Position numbers and translations under genes: made by a program
The notes under the pieces: model-generated
Told to the model about the DNA's origin: nothing
The model's input: the letters and a program-made list of their open reading frames with translations, nothing else
Database searches by the model: none
Shown here: piece by piece, positions 41,677 to 53,119 of the stretch
How the letters are laid out: every line of letters starts with the position of its first letter
Position numbering within the stretch: position 1 is the first letter of the stretch
Origin: Pseudomonas sp. Root71
GTDB taxonomy: Bacteria; Pseudomonadota; Gammaproteobacteria; Pseudomonadales; Pseudomonadaceae
DNA: 64,000 bases
Assembly: GCF_001429045.1 (NCBI RefSeq)
Contig: NZ_LMHY01000027.1
Span: forward strand, 124,001 to 188,000
Reading direction: 5' to 3'

Positions 41677-41714
41677 ATTTTTGACCACTGGTTTATTATT
41701 TTTAGAATCAGGGG

Positions 41715-41743
41715 TTTACAGATCAAAATGCTCTCCGTATAGT
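41715..41743 (+). promoter_or_regulatory. sigma-70 promoter of second tRNA-Leu
   Basis: TTTACA (41715) and TATAGT (41738), 17 bases apart, at exactly the same 64-base distance from its tRNA as in the first copy. Confidence 0.8.
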
Positions 41744-41778
41744 GCGCCACATCAACAGCGGCAACGCTGAAGATGAAT

Positions 41779-41865
41779 GCCCAGATGGTGAAATTGGTAG
41801 ACACGCCAGCTTCAGGTGCTGGTGACCGCAAGGTCGTGGAAGTTCGAGTCTTCTTCTGGGCACCA
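41779..41865 (+). tRNA. tRNA-Leu(CAG), second copy
   Basis: Identical in all 87 positions to the first copy, displaced by 254 bases. The promoter and terminator are also repeated, so the whole unit is a tandem duplication. Confidence 0.97.
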
Positions 41866-41899
41866 ATTCAAATCCAAGGTCAAGACCTTGGATTTCACA

Positions 41900-41924
41900 G
41901 AAACCCGCGAAAGCGGGTTTTTGC
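41900..41924 (+). terminator. terminator after second tRNA-Leu
   Basis: AAACCCGC-GAAA-GCGGGTTTTT, the same hairpin as after the first copy. Confidence 0.92.
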
Positions 41925-41992
41925 GTTTCTGGCATTTGAAAACCACACACGCCCCCTGTAGGAGCTCACCTCACAAAGCGCATTTGAGAAGC

Positions 41993-42011
41993 AATATCGT
42001 TTATCATTGTT
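41993..42011 (+). promoter_or_regulatory. candidate Fur box before hitA
   Basis: AATATCGTTTATCATTGTT matches the 19-base Fur consensus at about 12 positions, best in its TATCATT half. It lies about 40 bases before the start of a ferric-iron transport gene, which makes iron repression plausible. Confidence 0.45.
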
Positions 42012-42048
42012 ACAAGTTTTTGCAATGTGACAGTGAGGAACCCTGCGA

Positions 42049-43059
42049 ATGATGTTTCGAAATACCCTGCGCCGCGGCCTGATCACCACCCTCCTCGGCC
42101 TGGCACTCGCCACTCCCCTCACCCAAGCCGCCGACCCGGTTGCCCTGACCCTCTACAACGGCCAGCACAAAGAAGTCGGCGACGCAGTCGCCAAAGCCTT
42201 CGAAGCCAAGACCGGGATCCACGTCAATGTGCGCAAAGGCAGTAGCAACCAGCTCGCCAGCCAGATCGTCGAAGAAGGCGATCGCTCCCCCGCCGACGTG
42301 ATCTACACCGAAGAATCGCCGCCACTGAACAAACTCGGCGAACAAGGCCTGCTGGCCAAGACGGATGACGCCACGCTGGCCGTTCTGCCAAAGGAATACG
42401 TCGCTGGCAACGGCACCTGGATTGGCGTGACCGCCCGGGTGCGCGTCGTTGCGTTCAACCCCAAGCTGATCGATGAAAAAGACCTGCCGACCTCGGTGAT
42501 GGAGTTCTCCGATCCGAAATGGCAAGGCAAGGTCGGTTTCGTTCCTACCAGCGGCGCTTTCCAGGAACAAGCGGTGGCGATCATCAAGGTCCACGGCATG
42601 GACGCAGCCGAAGAGTGGCTGACTGGTCTGCGCGCATTCGGCAAGACCTACAGCAACAACATGGTTGCATTGAAAGCGGTGGAAAATGGCGAAGTCGCCA
42701 CCGTGCTGGTGAACAATTACTACTGGTTCGCCCTGCAGCGTGAAAAAGGCCAGCTCGATTCGAAGCTGCATTACTTCACTGGCGGCGATGTCGGTGGGCT
42801 GATCACCGTTTCCAGCGCTGCCGTCCTGAAATCCAGCAAACATCCAAAAGAAGCCCAGCAATTGCTCGCCTACATGGCCAGTGAAGAAGGCCAGCGCGTG
42901 ATCACCCAGACCACCGCCGAATACCCGCTGCACAAAGGCATGGAATCAGATCGCGGGCTCAAGCCATTCAGCGAACTGGAAGCACCAAAAGTCACGCCTG
43001 CCGACCTCGGCAACGCCGAAGAAGCGCTGGACCTGGAACGCGATGTTGGCCTGAATTGA
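42049..43059 (+). CDS. hitA: ferric iron ABC transporter substrate-binding protein
   Basis: 336 residues. Signal peptide to about residue 27 (LATPLTQA), then the FbpA/HitA-type ferric-binding fold: LTLYNGQHKEVGDAVAKAFE, SPADVIYTEES and NNYYWFALQ, whose adjacent Tyr pair binds Fe(III). It captures ferric iron in the periplasm. GAGGAA precedes two ATGs (42049 and 42052); the first is taken. It is directly followed by the permease gene hitB. No ATPase gene follows. Confidence 0.88.
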   Translation: MMFRNTLRRGLITTLLGLALATPLTQAADPVALTLYNGQHKEVGDAVAKAFEAKTGIHVNVRKGSSNQLASQIVEEGDRSPADVIYTEESPPLNKLGEQGLLAKTDDATLAVLPKEYVAGNGTWIGVTARVRVVAFNPKLIDEKDLPTSVMEFSDPKWQGKVGFVPTSGAFQEQAVAIIKVHGMDAAEEWLTGLRAFGKTYSNNMVALKAVENGEVATVLVNNYYWFALQREKGQLDSKLHYFTGGDVGGLITVSSAAVLKSSKHPKEAQQLLAYMASEEGQRVITQTTAEYPLHKGMESDRGLKPFSELEAPKVTPADLGNAEEALDLERDVGLN

Positions 43060-44615
43060 TGGGTGCCTCACTGTCCGCGCATCACGCCTGCGCACCACGG
43101 CGCAAGCGGCCGTCTATCTGGCTGATATTGCCTGTGTTGCTGCTGGTGGCGCTCAGTCTCCTGCCTCTGCTGTATGTCGGCCTGAAAGCCTGGCAGGCGG
43201 GCTGGGCACAAGCGCTGCATTTGCTTTGGCGACCTTATGTGTTCGGCTTGCTGCGCAACACACTCGCACTGATGATTGGGGTCACCGCTGTTTGCGGGGT
43301 AATCGGCCTGTCGCTGGCCTGGTTGCTGGAGCGCAGTAATCTGCCGGGTCGACGATTGTGGGGCGTGATCCTCTGCCTGCCGTTCGCCGTTCCAGCCTTT
43401 GTCAGCAGCTTCACCTGGGTTTCCCTCAGCGCTCATTTCGAGGGACTTGGCGGGGCTATCCTGGTAATGAGCCTGTCCAAGTACCCGCTGATTTTCCTGC
43501 CCGTGGCGGCAACACTGCGCAACCTTGACCCATCCCTCGAAGAGTCCGCGCGCACGCTGGGGCAGAATCGTTGGGGCGTATTTTTCAAGGTCACCCTGCC
43601 CCTGCTCTGGCCTTCGCTGCTGGCGGGTTCGCTGCTGATTGCCCTGCACATGCTGGTGGAGTTCGGCGCCTTGTCGATCATCGGCCTGCAAACCTTCACC
43701 ACGGCGATCTATCAACAGTTCGAACTCGAGTTCAGCAATGCCAACGCGGCAATGCTCTCCGCCGTACTGCTGATGTTGTGCCTGGCACTGCTGTGGCTGG
43801 AGTTGCGCGTGCGCGGCAAGGGTCGACACGTGCGCACCGGCCAGGGTGCGGCGCGACGCGCGGAACAGGTTCAACTGGGCCCATGGGCCATGGCGGGACA
43901 GTTTTACTGCCTGCTGCTGGCAATCATTGGCAGCGGGATTCCGCTGGGCATGCTGGCCTATTGGCTTGCGGTGGGATCATCGGCAGCCTTTCCCGCGGCG
44001 GCAATTGGCGAAGCATTGCTGTCATCCCTAGCACTGTCGCTGGGTGGCGCGGCGCTGTGCCTGGTGCTGGCGGTTCCAGTCGGCCTGTTGGTCGTGCGCC
44101 ACAAAGGCCGGCTGGCGATCTGGGCCGAGCGTCTGCCGTATCTGCTGCATGCGCTGCCGGGACTGGTCATTGCCCTGACTCTGGTGTATTTCGCCCTGCA
44201 CTACGTGCCGATGCTTTACCAGACTTCGGCATTGCTGCTGATCGCCTATGCCCTGCTGTTTCTGCCACTGGCCCAGGCGCCGATCCGCACCGCCCTGAAC
44301 AAGGCGGCGCCACAACTTGAGGAGGCGGCACGCACATTGGGCGCCTCGTCATTCAGTGCTTTCTGCCGAGTGACACTGCCGATTATTTTCCCGGCGCTGG
44401 GGGCGGCTTTTGCCCTGGTGTTCCTGGATGCGATGAAGGAACTGACGGCGACCTTGCTGTTGAGTCCAACCGGACTCAACACGCTGGCGACGGAAGTCTG
44501 GGCGCATACCGCGAACGTGGAGTTTGCGGCGGCGGCGCCCTATGCGGCGTTGTTGATAGTGGTGTCGGGGTTGCCGGTCTATCTGCTGACGACCCGGATG
44601 TATCTGAGCCGCTGA
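43059..44615 (+). CDS. hitB: ferric iron ABC transporter permease
   Basis: 518 residues, a FbpB-like permease made of two fused halves with about twelve membrane segments. Each half carries an EAA loop: DPSLEESARTLGQNRWGVFF and APQLEEAARTLGASSFSAFC. The ATG at 43059 shares the last base of the hitA stop (TGATG). The partner ATPase must be encoded elsewhere, as in P. aeruginosa hitAB (recalled). Confidence 0.88.
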   Translation: MGASLSAHHACAPRRKRPSIWLILPVLLLVALSLLPLLYVGLKAWQAGWAQALHLLWRPYVFGLLRNTLALMIGVTAVCGVIGLSLAWLLERSNLPGRRLWGVILCLPFAVPAFVSSFTWVSLSAHFEGLGGAILVMSLSKYPLIFLPVAATLRNLDPSLEESARTLGQNRWGVFFKVTLPLLWPSLLAGSLLIALHMLVEFGALSIIGLQTFTTAIYQQFELEFSNANAAMLSAVLLMLCLALLWLELRVRGKGRHVRTGQGAARRAEQVQLGPWAMAGQFYCLLLAIIGSGIPLGMLAYWLAVGSSAAFPAAAIGEALLSSLALSLGGAALCLVLAVPVGLLVVRHKGRLAIWAERLPYLLHALPGLVIALTLVYFALHYVPMLYQTSALLLIAYALLFLPLAQAPIRTALNKAAPQLEEAARTLGASSFSAFCRVTLPIIFPALGAAFALVFLDAMKELTATLLLSPTGLNTLATEVWAHTANVEFAAAAPYAALLIVVSGLPVYLLTTRMYLSR

Positions 44616-44622
44616 GACCGCC

Positions 44623-44718
44623 ATCGCGAGCAAGCTCGCTCCCACAGTAGTCCTCTGTCGAACACAAATATGATGTTCACGAAGAGCCAATGTGGGAGCG
44701 GGCTTGCTCGCGAAGGGG
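44623..44718. repeat. REP doublet with mixed arms
   Basis: Left arm ATCGCGAGCAAGCTCGCTCC; right arm TGTGGGAGCGGGCTTGCTCG, followed by CGAAGGGG. The two arms differ at several bases, showing independent drift. It lies between hitB and the convergent chemoreceptor. Confidence 0.88.
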
Positions 44719-44735
44719 CCGGCACAGACAATAGA

Positions 44736-46670
44736 TCAAGCCCTGAACTGCCCCAGGCTCGCCTTCAACTGCGCCGCCAGACCATCGAGCACCTTACCGC
44801 TCGCCGTGGTCTCCACCACTGCCTGCGCCGCCTTCTCGGCCTGGGCGTGAATGGTCTGGACCCGCCCCCGCACTGCCTGCGCGCCCTGCGCCTGATGCGC
44901 CGCCGCCTGGGTGGCCAGACCGATCGCCGCATGGACCTGCTCGACCGATGCCTGCACCGACTGCTGCAACCGCGCACTGTCGCGCAGCACCAGCAAACCC
45001 TCATTGGCCTGGCGCCCGGCCTGACCAATCGCCGCCACCGCTTCACGCGCGCCTTGCTGCAACGCGACGATGTGCGCCTGAATATCGCCGGTGGAGCTTT
45101 GTGTCTTGCTCGCCAGCGCCCGTACCTCATCGGCCACCACGGCAAACCCGCGCCCGGTCTCGCCGGCACGCGCCGCTTCAATCGCCGCGTTCAGCGCCAG
45201 CAGGTTGGTTTGCTCGGCGATACCGTGAATCACTGTCAGCACCACCTCAATCTGCTCACTTTGCTGCGCCAGACGCTCGATCACCTGGGCGCCAGTGTTG
45301 ACCTGACCCGCCAACGCCTCGATCAGGCTGCCGACTTTCGCCGAGGTCCGGGTGTTTTCGTCAGTCGCCTGACGAATATCCACCACCTGTTTCAGCGCCG
45401 CCTGCATGGCGTGGCTTTCCGACTGGGCTTCATCAGCCATTTGCGACAGCGCACGCAAACTCTCCGCCACTTCATCACGCTGCATGCCAGCCGCCGCATC
45501 CGCACCGGCGTTGCGCAAAGTCATGGCACCGATTTCCACGCCGGTACGCTGGGCTACATCACCCGCCTCGCGCACGATCGGCTGCAACTTATCCACAAAG
45601 CGATTGACCGCCGAGGCCATGTCGCCGATTTCATCCTTGCTGTTGATCTGCACACGCTTGGTCAGATCACCCTCGCCCGCCGCCAGGTCATCCATGGCAA
45701 CGATCAGCATTTTCAGGCGATTGACCACTCGGCGACCGAGTACCACCGCCAACAACAGCAGGACACCAAAACCCACCACCGCCAGACACACGCCGATGCG
45801 CCAGCGCAATGTCGTAGCGGCTTCCTGCACGGTGCTGGTGGTATTGGCCTTCATTTCAGCCGCCGTGGACTGCGCCGACTGCAGGCGCGAGCGCATGGCC
45901 GTGGCGCTGTCGGCGGCCGCGCCCTTGAGGCTGTCGCCCACCAGTTGATCGCTGCTGGCGATCAAGGCCGAGAAGCGCTTGTCGAGGGCCGCCAGGTCAG
46001 TCTCCACCGAAGCGGTCGAGACCCCCATCAGGACTTTGCCGATTTCTACGCCGTTAGGATTGATCGGGGCCTCGATGTAGAACACCGAAGGATCGTTCTT
46101 CGCCGCATCCAGCACCTTGTCCAGCGCACGCTCGCCCTGGCCTTTTTCCAGCAACGCCTTGTTGATCGGGTTTTCCCGGTTGAGGTAGCGCGTCAGGTGC
46201 TGGCCGGTGGCGTCGTCATACACCACGAACAGCACGTTGGGATTGCGCTGGGCGCGGCGAGCGAACTCGGAAAGTGTCGGAACGTCGTTGTCCCACATGG
46301 CGCGGGGCGCGACGGAAGCCAGAAGCTGCGCCATGTCGCCGGCGGAGTCCTTCAGGTCTTTTTCCAGCGTTGCGCGCAACTGCGCCTGCTCGTCCTTCAG
46401 TCGCGAGGACAAACCGGCCGTCAGGCGCTGGCGGGTACTGGTGGAGAGACTGTCGAGGCTCGACGTGACTTCGCGCCCCGCCTGCTCAAGCTCAGCGGAA
46501 AGCTTTTGGCTGTCCGCACCCAGGCGCATGCCCAGATCAGCCTCCAGCGCGGTCACCGTGCTCCGGGTCAGAGCGACAGCTACCAGCACCTGCACCAAAA
46601 GGGCGATACCAAGGGTAACGAACACGGGCCGCAACAAACGGCTTTGTAACAATGAGAGAACGGCCGACAC
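44736..46670 (-). CDS. methyl-accepting chemotaxis protein
   Basis: 644 residues. TM1 about 14-34, a periplasmic sensor of about 255 residues with a single-Cache-like core ([21 protein letters not shown]; [20 protein letters not shown] [10 protein letters not shown]), TM2 about 292-312, a HAMP domain, then a signalling domain with the conserved tip [19 protein letters not shown]. The start is taken as GTG at 46670, with GAGGG 8 bases upstream. An in-frame start 25 codons earlier adds a poor N-terminus. Ligand unknown. Motility genes are not adjacent. Confidence 0.88.
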   Translation of the reverse strand: MSAVLSLLQSRLLRPVFVTLGIALLVQVLVAVALTRSTVTALEADLGMRLGADSQKLSAELEQAGREVTSSLDSLSTSTRQRLTAGLSSRLKDEQAQLRATLEKDLKDSAGDMAQLLASVAPRAMWDNDVPTLSEFARRAQRNPNVLFVVYDDATGQHLTRYLNRENPINKALLEKGQGERALDKVLDAAKNDPSVFYIEAPINPNGVEIGKVLMGVSTASVETDLAALDKRFSALIASSDQLVGDSLKGAAADSATAMRSRLQSAQSTAAEMKANTTSTVQEAATTLRWRIGVCLAVVGFGVLLLLAVVLGRRVVNRLKMLIVAMDDLAAGEGDLTKRVQINSKDEIGDMASAVNRFVDKLQPIVREAGDVAQRTGVEIGAMTLRNAGADAAAGMQRDEVAESLRALSQMADEAQSESHAMQAALKQVVDIRQATDENTRTSAKVGSLIEALAGQVNTGAQVIERLAQQSEQIEVVLTVIHGIAEQTNLLALNAAIEAARAGETGRGFAVVADEVRALASKTQSSTGDIQAHIVALQQGAREAVAAIGQAGRQANEGLLVLRDSARLQQSVQASVEQVHAAIGLATQAAAHQAQGAQAVRGRVQTIHAQAEKAAQAVVETTASGKVLDGLAAQLKASLGQFRA

Positions 46671-46775
46671 TTGATATCCCTCTGCAAAAGCGCCATTAAA
46701 TTGATGGCACGCCAAAAGTGACGTTTTAGGCAAAGCTAATAGCAAAGGTCATGCCGTCCAACAGGCATAAACGAC

Positions 46776-46799
46776 AAAGGCCCCAATTAAGGGGCCTTT
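46776..46799. terminator. bidirectional terminator between purA and the chemoreceptor
   Basis: AAAGGCCCC-AATTAA-GGGGCCTTT, a perfect 9-bp stem, located just past the purA stop. Confidence 0.88.
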
Positions 46800-46820
46800 G
46801 TGTTTTACATCAACAACTTA

Positions 46821-48164
<1,344 letters not shown>

Positions 48165-49352
48165 TCAAGAAGCCAGTGGCGATACTTGCCAAAGCCCGTT
48201 CTGCTGAATCAATTGCCGGTCGCAGTCCGCTTCACGGGCGGCGGCCAAAGGTTGTCCAGGCAAGGCCTGAACGACACGCTGACCCTCACTGCGCAACTGG
48301 CAAACCTGCTGCCAGAGTGCCGCATCCGTACTGTCAGGCATCCAGATACCGCCAGACGGTAGCTCGATCTCAGCACGCCCCAGGGTCACCAGGGTTTTCA
48401 AATCGGTGGAGAAGCCGGTTGCCGGACGGGCGCGACCGAAGTCGGCGCCGATGTCGTCGTAGCGACCGCCCTGGGCAATGGACTGGCCAACACCCGGCAC
48501 GAACACGGCGAACACCACACCGGTGTGGTAGTGGTAGCCACGCAGCTCGCCCAAGTCGAAATACAGCGGCAGCTCAGGGAAACGCACGGACAGCCGCTCG
48601 GCAATCGCCAGCAAGTCGTCCAGCGCGGCCAGAACAGGTGCCGGCGCCTTGGCCAGACGCTCGCGGGCTGCAGCCAGCACTTCACGACCGCCACACAGGT
48701 CGACCAGCGCCCGCAGCATGCCCGACAGATCGGCAGGCAAGCCTTCGGTCAAGGTAATGACCTCGTCGATGGCCTTACGTTGCAAGGCATCGAACAACTG
48801 CTGCTCGACTTCACCGGACAAACCGGCGGCACGGGCCAGGCCACGGTAGATACCGACATGGCCGAGGTCCATGTGCACATCCGGCACATCGGCCAGTTGC
48901 AGCATGGCCAGCATCAGGCTGATGACTTCGACGTCGCTGCTCGGACTGCCGTCGCCGTACAACTCGGCACCCAGTTGAATCGGGCTGCGCGAGGACGACA
49001 AGGCGCGAGGCTGAGCGTGCAGGACACTACCGGCATAGCACAGGCGGCTTGGACCTTCACGACGCAGGGTATGCGCATCGATGCGCGCCACTTGCGGCGT
49101 GATGTCGGCACGGAAACCCATCTGACGGCCCGATTGCGGGTCGATGACCTTGAAGGTGCGCAGATCCAGGTCCTGGCCTGCGCCGGTCAGCAGGGATTCC
49201 AGGTACTCGATATGGGGAGTCACGACAAACTCGTAACCCCAGCCCTGGAACAGATCCAACACCTGACGACGCGCGACTTCAATGCGCGCAGCTTCCGGTG
49301 GCAGTACTTCTTCGATGCCATCTGGCAGAAGCCAGCGGTCTACCGTTGCCAT
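48165..49352 (-). CDS. hisZ: ATP phosphoribosyltransferase regulatory subunit
   Basis: 395 residues, HisRS-like class II fold without tRNA-binding ability. [48 protein letters not shown] and [14 protein letters not shown] match HisZ. It associates with the short-form HisG to give feedback control of histidine synthesis. The ATG at 49352 has GGAAGG upstream, whereas the 44-residue extension is not protein-like. The hisZ-purA order is conserved in Pseudomonas. Confidence 0.94.
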   Translation of the reverse strand: MATVDRWLLPDGIEEVLPPEAARIEVARRQVLDLFQGWGYEFVVTPHIEYLESLLTGAGQDLDLRTFKVIDPQSGRQMGFRADITPQVARIDAHTLRREGPSRLCYAGSVLHAQPRALSSSRSPIQLGAELYGDGSPSSDVEVISLMLAMLQLADVPDVHMDLGHVGIYRGLARAAGLSGEVEQQLFDALQRKAIDEVITLTEGLPADLSGMLRALVDLCGGREVLAAARERLAKAPAPVLAALDDLLAIAERLSVRFPELPLYFDLGELRGYHYHTGVVFAVFVPGVGQSIAQGGRYDDIGADFGRARPATGFSTDLKTLVTLGRAEIELPSGGIWMPDSTDAALWQQVCQLRSEGQRVVQALPGQPLAAAREADCDRQLIQQNGLWQVSPLAS

Positions 49353-49664
49353 TACGCCTTCCCCTATCTCCGGGCGACCAGCCTGTCGGCGAGCCTTGAG
49401 TGAAGCAGAAAATGATCGGCTTGCGCACAAACCACGCGCATGAGCGACGGAGCGAAAAGCCCTTCTACCGGCTTCGCCAACCACTTTCCTCGAAAAACTG
49501 TCGAGCCAATCGGCCCGGCATCTGCTTTAAAACAGCAATCAAACATGCAGACGCAAAAAAGCCGGGAATTTCCCGGCTGCCGCATCATACACACGTTTTC
49601 CCAAAGGATCACCCCGCCAGAGGTTTTAGCCGCCCGGCGGGGGATAAATCAGGTCAACGCCGTA
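49353..49664. other. hflC-hisZ intergenic region
   Basis: 312 bases. It contains the hflC terminator (49555-49577) and a second inverted repeat CCCCGCC/GGCGGGG at 49612-49642 that could pair across a 17-base loop. The part below 49554 must hold the hisZ promoter; no clear -35/-10 pair stands out. No gene seen. Confidence 0.5.
49555..49577 (-). terminator. terminator of the hfq-hflXKC run
   Basis: GCCGGGAA and TTCCCGGC form an 8-bp stem and are followed on the minus strand by TTTTTT, about 90 bases past the hflC stop. Confidence 0.88.
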
Positions 49665-50534
49665 TCAAGGCTTGGCTTTTTCCAGGTAGTGGAAGAAGTC
49701 GCTGCTTGGGTCGAGGACCAATACGTCGGATTTGTTCGCGAAGCTTTCACGGTAGGCTCGCAGGCTACGGTAGAACGCGTAGAACTCCTGATCCTGACCG
49801 TAGGCCTTGGAGTAGATCGCAGCTGCCTGGGCATCGCCGTCACCGCGAACCTCTTCGGATTCACGATAGGCTTCAGCCAGTAGCACGCGACGTTGACGAT
49901 CGGCGTCGGCACGAATGCCTTCGGCCAGCTCGTTACCCTTGGCGCGGTGCTCGCGAGCTTCACGCTCACGCTCGGTGCTCATACGTTCGAACACGCTGCG
50001 GTTCACTTCTTTGGGCAGGTCGATGGTCTTGACCCGAACATCGACTACTTCGATGCCCAGCTCTTTCTCGGCCATCTTGTTCAGCGAAGCCGTGATATCC
50101 GCCATCAGCGCATCACGCTCACCCGACACCACTTCGTGCAGGGTGCGCTTACCAAACTGGTCACGCAGTCCCGATTCCAGACGACGGGACAGACGCTCGT
50201 CGGCGATCTGCTTGAGACCGGAAGTCGCGGTGTAGTAACGCTCTGCGTCCTTCACGCGCCACTTGGCGTAGGCATCGACCATCACAGCTTTCTTTTCCAG
50301 CGTCAGGAAGCGTTGTGTCGGTGCATCCAGCGTCATCAGGCGTGCGTCGAATTTACGCACCTGGTTAACGTAAGGCACTTTCACATGCAAGCCTGGCTGA
50401 ACATCGGTCTGGACCACGCGACCGAACTGCAGCAACACCGCACGCTCGGTCTGAGCCACGATGTAGAAGCAGTTCCAGGCAGCGATCGCCACGACGACGC
50501 CGACAATAAGGGCGATCAGCGATTTATTGCTCAT
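49665..50534 (-). CDS. hflC: FtsH modulator HflC
   Basis: 289 residues. One N-terminal membrane anchor (LIALIVGVVVAIAAWN) and a periplasmic SPFH/band-7 domain. With HflK it forms the large cage around FtsH that tunes proteolysis of membrane proteins. The ATG overlaps the hflK stop (TGATG). The C-terminus after FYRSLRAYRESF is short. Confidence 0.94.
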   Translation of the reverse strand: MSNKSLIALIVGVVVAIAAWNCFYIVAQTERAVLLQFGRVVQTDVQPGLHVKVPYVNQVRKFDARLMTLDAPTQRFLTLEKKAVMVDAYAKWRVKDAERYYTATSGLKQIADERLSRRLESGLRDQFGKRTLHEVVSGERDALMADITASLNKMAEKELGIEVVDVRVKTIDLPKEVNRSVFERMSTEREREAREHRAKGNELAEGIRADADRQRRVLLAEAYRESEEVRGDGDAQAAAIYSKAYGQDQEFYAFYRSLRAYRESFANKSDVLVLDPSSDFFHYLEKAKP

Positions 50535-51709
50535 CAGCGACTCTCCCTGGTACGTGCTTGCTGTTGCTGCAGATCAGCTGCCGCACGCGCATTCGCTTCA
50601 TTGCTGGTGGCTGCCGCACTGGTCACCGGAGTGCTGGTGCTGCGACCACTTTCGACCATCTTGTCCAGCGGCAAGTACAGCAGGTTGTTCTGGCCGTTCT
50701 TGTTGCCGGTCACGAGAACCTTGCTGGTGTTGGTGAAGACTTCCTGCATGGTGTCCAGGTACAGACGCTGGCGGGTGACTTCAGGGGCCTTGCGGTACTC
50801 GGCGACCAGCTTGGTGAAGCGATCGGCCTCACCCTTGGCGCGCGAGACAGTCTCGTCACGGTAACCGTTGGCATCCTCAAGGATACGCTGGGCCTGACCA
50901 CGAGCTTCCGGCACGACGCCGTTGGCATAGGTTTCGGCCTGGTTGCGCGAACGCTGCTCGTCTTCACGGGCACGGATCACGTCATCGAAGGCTTCCTGGA
51001 CTTCACGCGGTGCCGCTGCGCTCTGTACGTTGACCTGGGTAACGGTGATACCGGTGCGATAGGTGTCCATGAAGCGTTGCAGACGCTCCTTGATCTCGCT
51101 GGCCATCAACTCACGACCCTCGGTCAGGACCTGGTCCATCGCGGTGGAACCCACCACATGGCGCAAGGCGCTGTCGGTCGCGTGCTGCAGGCTGATTTCC
51201 GGCTGATCGACGCTCAGCACGAAGTCCTGCAGGTTGCTGATCTTGTACTGCACGGTCAGCGGCACTTCGACGATGTTCTCGTCTTCAGTCAGCATCTGGC
51301 CCTGCTTGGTATAGGCACGCTCACGCGTGACGTTTTCCATGTACTTCTTGTCGATCGGCGGGAAGTAGATATTCAGGCCCGGCCCCACGGTTTCGTAGTA
51401 CTTGCCGAAGCGCAGCACTACAGCTTGCTCCTGCTCGTCGACGACATAAACCGCGCTGTACAGCCAAACGGCGGCCAACACGACCAGGCCGATGCCGAGC
51501 AGGCCGCCAAAGCCGCCACTCTTGCCCGGACCACCACCATCGTCACCACCACGTTTCTTACCGCCACCGAACAAACCGTTCAGGCTTTCCTGCAGCTTTC
51601 GGAAGGCCTCGTCGAGATCCGGTGGCCCCTTGCGATCGCCGTTGTTACGACGCTTGCCACCCCAAGGATCCTGATTATTCGAGTTGCCACCCGGCTCATT
51701 CCAAGCCAT
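50534..51709 (-). CDS. hflK: FtsH modulator HflK
   Basis: 391 residues. A Gly/Asn-rich cytoplasmic head (GGNSNNQDPWGGKRRNNG), membrane anchor at about 65-85, SPFH/band-7 domain and an Ala/Gln-rich tail (AAADLQQQQARTRESR). It partners HflC. The start at 51709 (MAWNEPGGN) has GGAG 7 bases upstream; the longer in-frame start lacks support. Confidence 0.94.
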   Translation of the reverse strand: MAWNEPGGNSNNQDPWGGKRRNNGDRKGPPDLDEAFRKLQESLNGLFGGGKKRGGDDGGGPGKSGGFGGLLGIGLVVLAAVWLYSAVYVVDEQEQAVVLRFGKYYETVGPGLNIYFPPIDKKYMENVTRERAYTKQGQMLTEDENIVEVPLTVQYKISNLQDFVLSVDQPEISLQHATDSALRHVVGSTAMDQVLTEGRELMASEIKERLQRFMDTYRTGITVTQVNVQSAAAPREVQEAFDDVIRAREDEQRSRNQAETYANGVVPEARGQAQRILEDANGYRDETVSRAKGEADRFTKLVAEYRKAPEVTRQRLYLDTMQEVFTNTSKVLVTGNKNGQNNLLYLPLDKMVESGRSTSTPVTSAAATSNEANARAAADLQQQQARTRESR

Positions 51710-51805
51710 AGCGCTCTCCATCTGATAAAGCAAAGACGCACCCACGGCGCGCCGACCAATGCTACAGAATGCCTGTCACCACGGCACAACCGCTTTCTCA
51801 GGCTT

Positions 51806-53107
51806 TTATTGCAAAGTGTGTTGCTCGATGAATTCCATCGGCTGCAATCCCTCGCGGCTTACCAGTCGATTCAACTCGACCCGGGGCAAACGAACGGCCA
51901 GCAAACTGATGCCTTCTTCGTCGTGTTCTTCTTTCTGCACCGCACCGAGTTCGAAGAACTGCGCACGCAGTCGAGCGAATCGTTGCGGCAAGCGCAAGGT
52001 ACCGACAAACAAATCACTGCCCAGTAACTCGGCAATGGCTTGCTCAAGCAATTCCAGACCACTGCCATCACGCGCCGACAGCCAGACCCGTTGGGGCTTG
52101 CCGTTTTCGTCGCGCTGGATTTGTGGCTCAACGCCTTCAAGCAAATCGAGTTTGTTATAGACCTCGAGGATCGGCAAGTCCTGAGCACCAATCTCGCCGA
52201 GCACCACCATTACCTGCTCGATCTGCAACATGCGATCCGGTTCGGCCGCATCGATCACGTGCAACAACAGATCGGAGTTGCTCGACTCTTCGAGGGTAGA
52301 CCGAAATGCTTCGACCAGCTTGTGGGGCAAGTGGCGAATGAAACCCACAGTGTCCGCCAGGACAATCGGCCCCAGGTCGTCTATATCCAGACGACGCAGG
52401 GTCGGGTCCAACGTGGCAAACAATTGGTCAGCTGCGTAGACGTCGGATTTCGTCACGTTATTGAAGAGCGTGGACTTACCGGCGTTGGTGTACCCCACTA
52501 GCGACACGGTAGGAATATCCGCACGCGATCGGCCACGGCGCGACTGTTCGCGCTGGCTGCGCACTTTCTCCAGCCGCCCCTTGATCTGCCGCAGGCGAAC
52601 CCGTAGCAAACGGCGGTCGGTTTCCAGCTGGGTTTCACCCGGGCCACGCATACCGATACCGCCACCTTGGCGCTCAAGGTGAGTCCAGCCACGAACCAGC
52701 CGGGTGCTCATGTGGTCAAGCTGGGCCAGTTCGACCTGGAGCTTGCCTTCATGGGTACGGGCGCGCTGGGCGAAAATATCGAGAATCAAACCGGTACGGT
52801 CGATCACGCGACACTCGAAAACACGTTCGAGGTTACGTTCCTGACTGGGTGTGAGGATGTGATTGAAAATCACCAGATCGGCCTGCTCGGCTTTGACCAG
52901 GTCGCGCAGTTCCTCGACCTTGCCACTGCCAATCAGGGTCTTGGCGGTTGGCCGATGACGCGGCACGTTAAAAAACGCAACGGTCTCGGCACCCGCCGAA
53001 TTAGCCAGTTCCTGAAACTCCTGCGGATCTTCGCGCGCCTCAGGGTCCTGTCCATCCAAGTGAACGAGGATGACTCGCTCACCACCACCGTGGCGCTCAA
53101 AGAACAA
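51806..53107 (-). CDS. hflX: ribosome-associated GTPase HflX
   Basis: 433 residues. N-terminal HflX domain with the Gly-rich nucleotide-binding linker (GGIGMRGPGETQLETDRR) and a TRAFAC GTPase domain with P-loop GYTNAGKST (205-213), DTVGFI and NKLD. HflX splits stalled ribosomes after stress. The start is TTG at 53107 with AGGAG 6 bases upstream. It lies 12 bases after hfq. Confidence 0.94.
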   Translation of the reverse strand: MFFERHGGGERVILVHLDGQDPEAREDPQEFQELANSAGAETVAFFNVPRHRPTAKTLIGSGKVEELRDLVKAEQADLVIFNHILTPSQERNLERVFECRVIDRTGLILDIFAQRARTHEGKLQVELAQLDHMSTRLVRGWTHLERQGGGIGMRGPGETQLETDRRLLRVRLRQIKGRLEKVRSQREQSRRGRSRADIPTVSLVGYTNAGKSTLFNNVTKSDVYAADQLFATLDPTLRRLDIDDLGPIVLADTVGFIRHLPHKLVEAFRSTLEESSNSDLLLHVIDAAEPDRMLQIEQVMVVLGEIGAQDLPILEVYNKLDLLEGVEPQIQRDENGKPQRVWLSARDGSGLELLEQAIAELLGSDLFVGTLRLPQRFARLRAQFFELGAVQKEEHDEEGISLLAVRLPRVELNRLVSREGLQPMEFIEQHTLQ

Positions 53108-53119
53108 AGGAGACTCCTA

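Noticed and set aside
41525-41865. Integration (att) site at the tRNA-Leu pair
   Set aside because: No integrase, no partial tRNA 3' repeat with foreign DNA. The repeat is a whole-unit tandem duplication.
44670-46649. A 659-residue forward open frame opposite the chemoreceptor
   Set aside because: The chemoreceptor has canonical domains in the correct order. The forward frame is a codon-bias shadow.
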